A DNA stretch of 35,050 bases from NCBI RefSeq assembly GCF_000421585.1, contig NZ_ATXH01000025.1:1-35050 (forward strand), read 5' to 3'. This stretch comes from Thermodesulfatator atlanticus DSM 21156 (lineage in GTDB: Bacteria; Desulfobacterota; Thermodesulfobacteria; Thermodesulfobacteriales; Thermodesulfatatoraceae). Below, one piece after another: positions 34,470 through 35,050 of the stretch. Positions within the stretch are counted from its first letter, which is position 1, and each line of letters opens with the position of its first letter. The notes beneath the pieces are model-generated. The model was not told where the DNA came from. It did no database searches and was given only the letters and a program-made list of their open reading frames with translations. The position numbers and the translations under genes were made by a program.

Positions 34470-34508
34470 AGTAACCCTATATTTTAAGCCCTTAAAGGGC
34501 TAAATTTC

Positions 34509-34584
34509 TGGAGCGGGCAACGGGATTCGAACCCGCGACCCTCAGCTTGGGAAGCTGATGCTCTACCAACTGAGCTATACCCGC
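34509..34584 (-). tRNA. tRNA-Gly (anticodon CCC)
   Basis: A complete 76-nt cloverleaf is visible on the minus strand: acceptor GCGGGTA/TGCCCGC (one G-U pair), D-arm GCTCAGTTGGTAGAGC, anticodon stem TCAGC/GCTGA around loop TTCCCAA, and T-arm with GGTTCGAATCC. The discriminator is T and CCA is encoded. Anticodon CCC reads GGG glycine codons. Confidence 0.96.
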
Positions 34585-34600
34585 TCCGAAAGCAATTTTA

Positions 34601-34629
34601 ATATTAGATAGAGGAAGAAAAGGTGTCAA
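34601..34629 (-). promoter_or_regulatory. promoter of tRNA-Gly
   Basis: On the minus strand TTGACA (34624-34629) is followed after 17 bases by TAATAT (34601-34606). The predicted start is about 10 bases before the mature tRNA 5' end. Confidence 0.75.
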
Positions 34630-34933
34630 GTGGCTCTAATTTTGTATTCCTCTTAATTTCCGGATAAGATGTGTAATTATTGATAAAGACGATATTTCAT
34701 CTCTAGAAACTCAAAAAACAGATGGATAAAAATCCCGAAAAAGAGTCTTCCTGGCTTACCTCAACTCTTAACCGGAGTTTTTAAGCAGCAAAAAGCTTCT
34801 TTCCTACCCAAAATCCATCAAATTTTACAAAATCAAAACATAATCCTACCTTAATAGCTATCTCATAATTATTTCCTGAACTTTCATTCTATAGCTGGAT
34901 TTTCTGTTAGATATCCTCAAAAAACGCCTATCT
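34630..34933. other. stretch with no convincing gene
   Basis: AT-rich sequence with stops in all frames. One short minus-strand frame without a start codon (about 34781-34885, including VGLCFDFVKFDGFWVGKKLF) looks protein-like and could be a decayed gene piece, but it is too short to identify. Confidence 0.3.
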
Positions 34934-35050
34934 TCAGGTGGGCACTCCCGCTAGCTCCTCTACTTTTTCGGCCGCGTGATTTATCCATAAAATGCTCCTA
35001 TCCGGTAAACACTTGCTGAATTTCAAGATGAACTTCCGGGCCTTTTTCAC
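34934..35050 (-). CDS. possible 3' end of a gene running off the right edge
   Basis: The minus-strand frame is open from the window edge for 38 codons (VKKARKFILKFSKCLPD ... AAEKVEELAGVPT) and stops at 34934. Composition is protein-like, but a chance frame of this length is possible. No family recognised. Confidence 0.3.
   Translation of the reverse strand: MKKARKFILKFSKCLPDRSILWINHAAEKVEELAGVPT

Overview
The window looks like part of a thermophilic, anaerobic Gram-negative chromosome, most plausibly Thermodesulfobacteriota (Thermodesulfatator-like). This is inferred from protein style, the small periplasmic cytochrome c and the nus-inf gene order; no database was searched. The left two thirds (1-23,000) is a CRISPR-Cas island built from pieces of different base composition. 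The right third (23,000-34,600) is ordinary housekeeping sequence.

Left edge: four 30-bp repeats of a CRISPR array run off the window at base 1. A TTGACT-N17-TATAAA promoter at 260-288 shows that the array is transcribed on the minus strand, away from the cas genes. A minus-strand type I-B operon follows: cas8b-cas7-cas5-cas3-cas4-cas1-cas2 (8651 to 721). It has no cas6. Short broken genes lie inside and ahead of it: two N-terminal Cas8-like relics (8644-8921) and an N-terminal stub of an AAA_14/DUF4143 ATPase between cas4 and cas1 (1946-2098). Two intact, divergent AAA_14/DUF4143 ATPases (9151-10437 minus, 10581-11816 plus) separate this operon from the next module. After them come a decayed gene end (about 11809-12076) and an intact IS5-family element (about 12098-13300).

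13317-22576 is a second minus-strand operon: cas6, cmr1, cmr6, csx11 (Cas10-like), cmr4, a Cmr5/Cas11-like small subunit and a Cas5-group RAMP. Gene content and the Csx11 large subunit point to subtype III-C. Csx11 keeps an HD nuclease motif but has EPSN where the GGDD cyclase motif is expected, and no CARF effector gene is present. The complex is therefore predicted to cut RNA and possibly DNA without cyclic-oligoadenylate signalling. The III-C genes are very AT-rich, whereas cas6 at the head of the operon is GC-rich, so a foreign effector cassette seems to have been placed behind a resident cas6. That cas6 is the only one seen and probably processes crRNA for both systems.

22577-23023 is a patch of short interspersed palindromic repeats. 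Then come a monohaem cytochrome c (minus) and a tRNA-dihydrouridine synthase (plus). A classical translation/RNA operon follows on the minus strand in the order rimP-nusA-ylxR-infB-DUF503-rbfA-nrnA-truB-rpsO-pnp, with clear terminators after rpsO and pnp. A tRNA-Gly(CCC) gene with its own strong promoter and terminator lies ahead of rimP. The last 460 bases hold no convincing complete gene.
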